A DNA stretch of 30,506 nucleotides. It comes from Clostridiales bacterium. Lineage in GTDB: Bacteria; Bacillota; Sulfobacillia; UBA995. Of the stretch, positions 28,832-30,506 are shown piece after piece (the stretch's first letter is position 1; each line of letters begins with the position of its first letter). The position numbers and the translations under genes are program-made. The notes under the pieces were generated by a model, which made no database searches, was not told the origin of the DNA, and saw only the letters and a list, made by a program, of their open reading frames with translations. The stretch is from NCBI GenBank assembly GCA_003517845.1, contig DOZU01000050.1:1-30506 (forward strand). Reading direction: 5' to 3'.

Positions 28832-30472
28832 ATGTCCAAGCTGGCCGTGGCGGCGACCGTCGCGATCCTCGTCCTCGCATTGAGCGCCGGCCCGGCGCTG
28901 GCATGTCCAAGCGGCTGGGGCACTTACTCGTCCACATGGGGCGACGTGTCCTCGGGTCACTGGAGCTTTGAATACATCCGGGTGGTGGCTTCGCCCGCTG
29001 TTGCCTGGCAGTCAGGGGAGTCGTTCTGGGTCGCGTGGCCCCCGCATATGCAGGGCTGGCGCTTTCATTACCATCCCGCCTCGACGCTCGAACACGGGCA
29101 CTGGCGGGGCGGCGTCAAGCGCGCCTTCGCTTTGAGCCTTCCTTGCGCGAGCGGCGGCTCGATTACGCGCGCGAGCGCGGCCTCCGAGCTGATCCGGGCT
29201 GCGGGTCTGGGGTGGGTGGCCGACCAGATGACTCTGGCCCAGGCGCAGGCCATCCTCTCCCAGTTTCCCGACCACGCGGCGACTCCCTCCGGACTCTACC
29301 GGGACGTGGCCGTCGCTGTCTGGTACGGGCTCATGCGGGGGGACGATGTCCCCCACGTCGGTCTGCGTCTGAACCCCAACAATAGCCTGACCCGGGAACA
29401 GGGCGCCGCGCTGCTCGCGCGCGCCGCCCTCGCGAGGGTTTCCACCGACAGGACCAGCTACTTTCGCACCGAAGCCATTCAGGCCTCCGGTCTGGCGCGG
29501 GCCGTCGATCCCATCGTCTCCGAGACCCTTCGCCTGCATCGCGACGACCATGCGCAACTGGCGTCCGCGTCCGGGCGGAGTCATGCGTTTGCTGCTTCCG
29601 GCCTGCCGCCCGGCCGCTACTACGCGGTTTACGAGTTCGTGACCGAGCGATCGGAGCGCATCCTGCGGTGGGCCCCGGGGTGGGGCTTTTGGTGGGAGAC
29701 CGTCATTACCCGCCGCACCTGGCGGAGCGCCCCGGCGGTTTTCAGCGTCGTCAACCGCCTCCCGGCGGTGACCCTGCTGGCCCCGCAAGGGGACCAGACC
29801 GACCCTCAGCCTCTTGTCCGCCTGCGCGTGCACGATGCCGACGGCGACGCGGCTCGCCAGCTGCAGGTCCAGGTGGCGACAGATCCCGGTTTTGGGTCCC
29901 TTCTGTGGTCGGCGAACCCCCATGTGACCCTGTCTAGCGGTGGTGAGTGGACCGGTCATCCCAGCCCCTTACCTTTGGACCAGACCCTTCATGTGCGTGC
30001 CCGCGCCTGGGACGGTCTCGACTGGGGTGCCTGGAGCGCCCACTCTTTCGCGATCCGGCCTCCCGTCCCGCCCACCGTGCAGTGGCTGGCCCCTTCGGGC
30101 GGCTCGCGCGTCTTTTACGAGGGCTCGCTGGAGGTTACTTTTTCCGGGACGGTCCAGACCGGCGCCCAGTTTGCCCAGTACGAACTGCAAGCGGCCGTAA
30201 ATCCCGGCTTCAGCCCCACCCTGGCTCACCGCCTCGCGCCCTATAGCGGAGGCACCGCTCGCGTGACGCTAACCGGCCTGCCGGGAGGGAACCTATGGCT
30301 TCGGGTGCGCCTGCAAGACAGCCGCGGCCTGTGGTCTCCCTGGGGGTCTGTCTCCCTCACGCTGGTCGAGGCCGTGTCGCCCGGCGCCGTCCCTCCGCCC
30401 GCGTGGCCCGGTGACGGCACGGACCTGGGCGATCCGCAAAGCGCCCGAGAGCGTACCCGGCTGACGCGGTAG
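28832..30472 (+). CDS. Secreted S-layer-homology-domain protein
   Basis: This is a 546-residue protein with a signal peptide (about residues 4-24). SLH-domain sequence follows: DVSSGHWSFEYIRVV, ITRASAASELIRAAGLG, and the clear block AVAVWYGLMRGDDVP...LNPNNSLTREQGAALLARAAL around residues 155-205. From about residue 310 come two beta-rich domains of the fibronectin-3/Ig type (for example VQVATDPGFGSLLW and RVTLTGLPGGNLWLRVRLQD). SLH domains bind cell-wall polymer, so it is a surface protein. It follows the Tad genes without a terminator and could be co-transcribed with tadE and the TadG-like gene. Confidence 0.85.
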   Translation: MSKLAVAATVAILVLALSAGPALACPSGWGTYSSTWGDVSSGHWSFEYIRVVASPAVAWQSGESFWVAWPPHMQGWRFHYHPASTLEHGHWRGGVKRAFALSLPCASGGSITRASAASELIRAAGLGWVADQMTLAQAQAILSQFPDHAATPSGLYRDVAVAVWYGLMRGDDVPHVGLRLNPNNSLTREQGAALLARAALARVSTDRTSYFRTEAIQASGLARAVDPIVSETLRLHRDDHAQLASASGRSHAFAASGLPPGRYYAVYEFVTERSERILRWAPGWGFWWETVITRRTWRSAPAVFSVVNRLPAVTLLAPQGDQTDPQPLVRLRVHDADGDAARQLQVQVATDPGFGSLLWSANPHVTLSSGGEWTGHPSPLPLDQTLHVRARAWDGLDWGAWSAHSFAIRPPVPPTVQWLAPSGGSRVFYEGSLEVTFSGTVQTGAQFAQYELQAAVNPGFSPTLAHRLAPYSGGTARVTLTGLPGGNLWLRVRLQDSRGLWSPWGSVSLTLVEAVSPGAVPPPAWPGDGTDLGDPQSARERTRLTR

Positions 30473-30493
30473 GTAGTAAGCAGAGGTCTTCAC

Positions 30494-30506
30494 GACGGGA
30501 GGTAAA
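30494..30506 (+). promoter_or_regulatory. Ribosome binding site of a gene beyond the window
   Basis: GGGAGGTAAA at the very end has the form of the ribosome binding sites elsewhere in this window, and would serve a gene starting just outside. The preceding 20 bases are non-coding. Confidence 0.5.

Noticed and set aside
1..30506. tRNA, rRNA, integrase, transposase or relaxase genes
   Set aside because: I looked for these on both strands and saw no motif or cloverleaf that would support any of them, so the mobile-element interpretation rests on the T4SS and ParB-like genes only.

Overview
The window is a dense, almost entirely plus-strand gene block of very high GC, with strong AGGAGG-type ribosome binding sites and frequent GTG/TTG starts. 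Terminators are long GC-rich hairpins with T-tracts. S-layer-homology and copper-amine-oxidase-N (stalk) domain proteins, a PrgI/VirB4 type conjugation module and a Flp/Tad pilus locus together point to a high-GC, probably thermophilic member of the Bacillota (Clostridia such as the Desulfotomaculum/Ammonifex/Moorella relatives). That placement is inference. There is no rRNA, tRNA, CRISPR array, transposase or integrase in view.

Layout. (1) 1-470: end of an upstream unit, an apparently frameshifted small gene (8-G tract) followed by a strong terminator. (2) 527-4506: replication/maintenance-like genes: a ParB-like protein carrying an internal perfect palindrome, an SF2 DEAH helicase, a small unknown protein and a translationally coupled AAA ATPase with an unusual Walker B. 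(3) 4506-5565: a gene of unknown function flanked by two nearly identical ~65-bp double-hairpin repeats and preceded by a leader that can fold into mutually exclusive structures around its ribosome binding site. (4) 5566-12284: a type IV secretion/conjugation module: VirB2-like pilin, a RadC/JAB protein, PrgI/VirB3-like protein, TraC-like domain protein, VirB4 ATPase, VirB6/TrbL-like membrane protein and a Lys-rich membrane-anchored unknown, closed by a terminator. No relaxase, coupling protein VirD4 or cell-wall hydrolase is in view. (5) 12426-18153: exported or membrane-anchored cargo: a stalk-domain protein, a 745-aa PQQ-propeller/CARDB protein, several unknown anchored proteins and a membrane-anchored thermonuclease. 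(6) 18235-28784: a Tad pilus locus: three CpaE-like ATPases with graded loss of key residues, an EAL-domain protein between the first two, an NTF2-like anchored protein, CpaB, CpaF/TadA, TadB, TadC, Flp pilin, TadE and a TadG-like protein. (7) 28832-30472: a secreted SLH-domain protein; the last bases carry the ribosome binding site of a further gene.

Taken together this looks like part of an integrative/conjugative element or plasmid in which a conjugative secretion system and a complete Tad pilus motor, with its c-di-GMP-type protein, lie side by side. Genes for extracellular proteins lie between and after the two machines, and one reading is that the pilus, surface proteins and secretion channel cooperate in cell-cell contact. 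The two points most worth testing are the leader RNA at 4626-4755 and the pairing of Tad and T4SS on one element.
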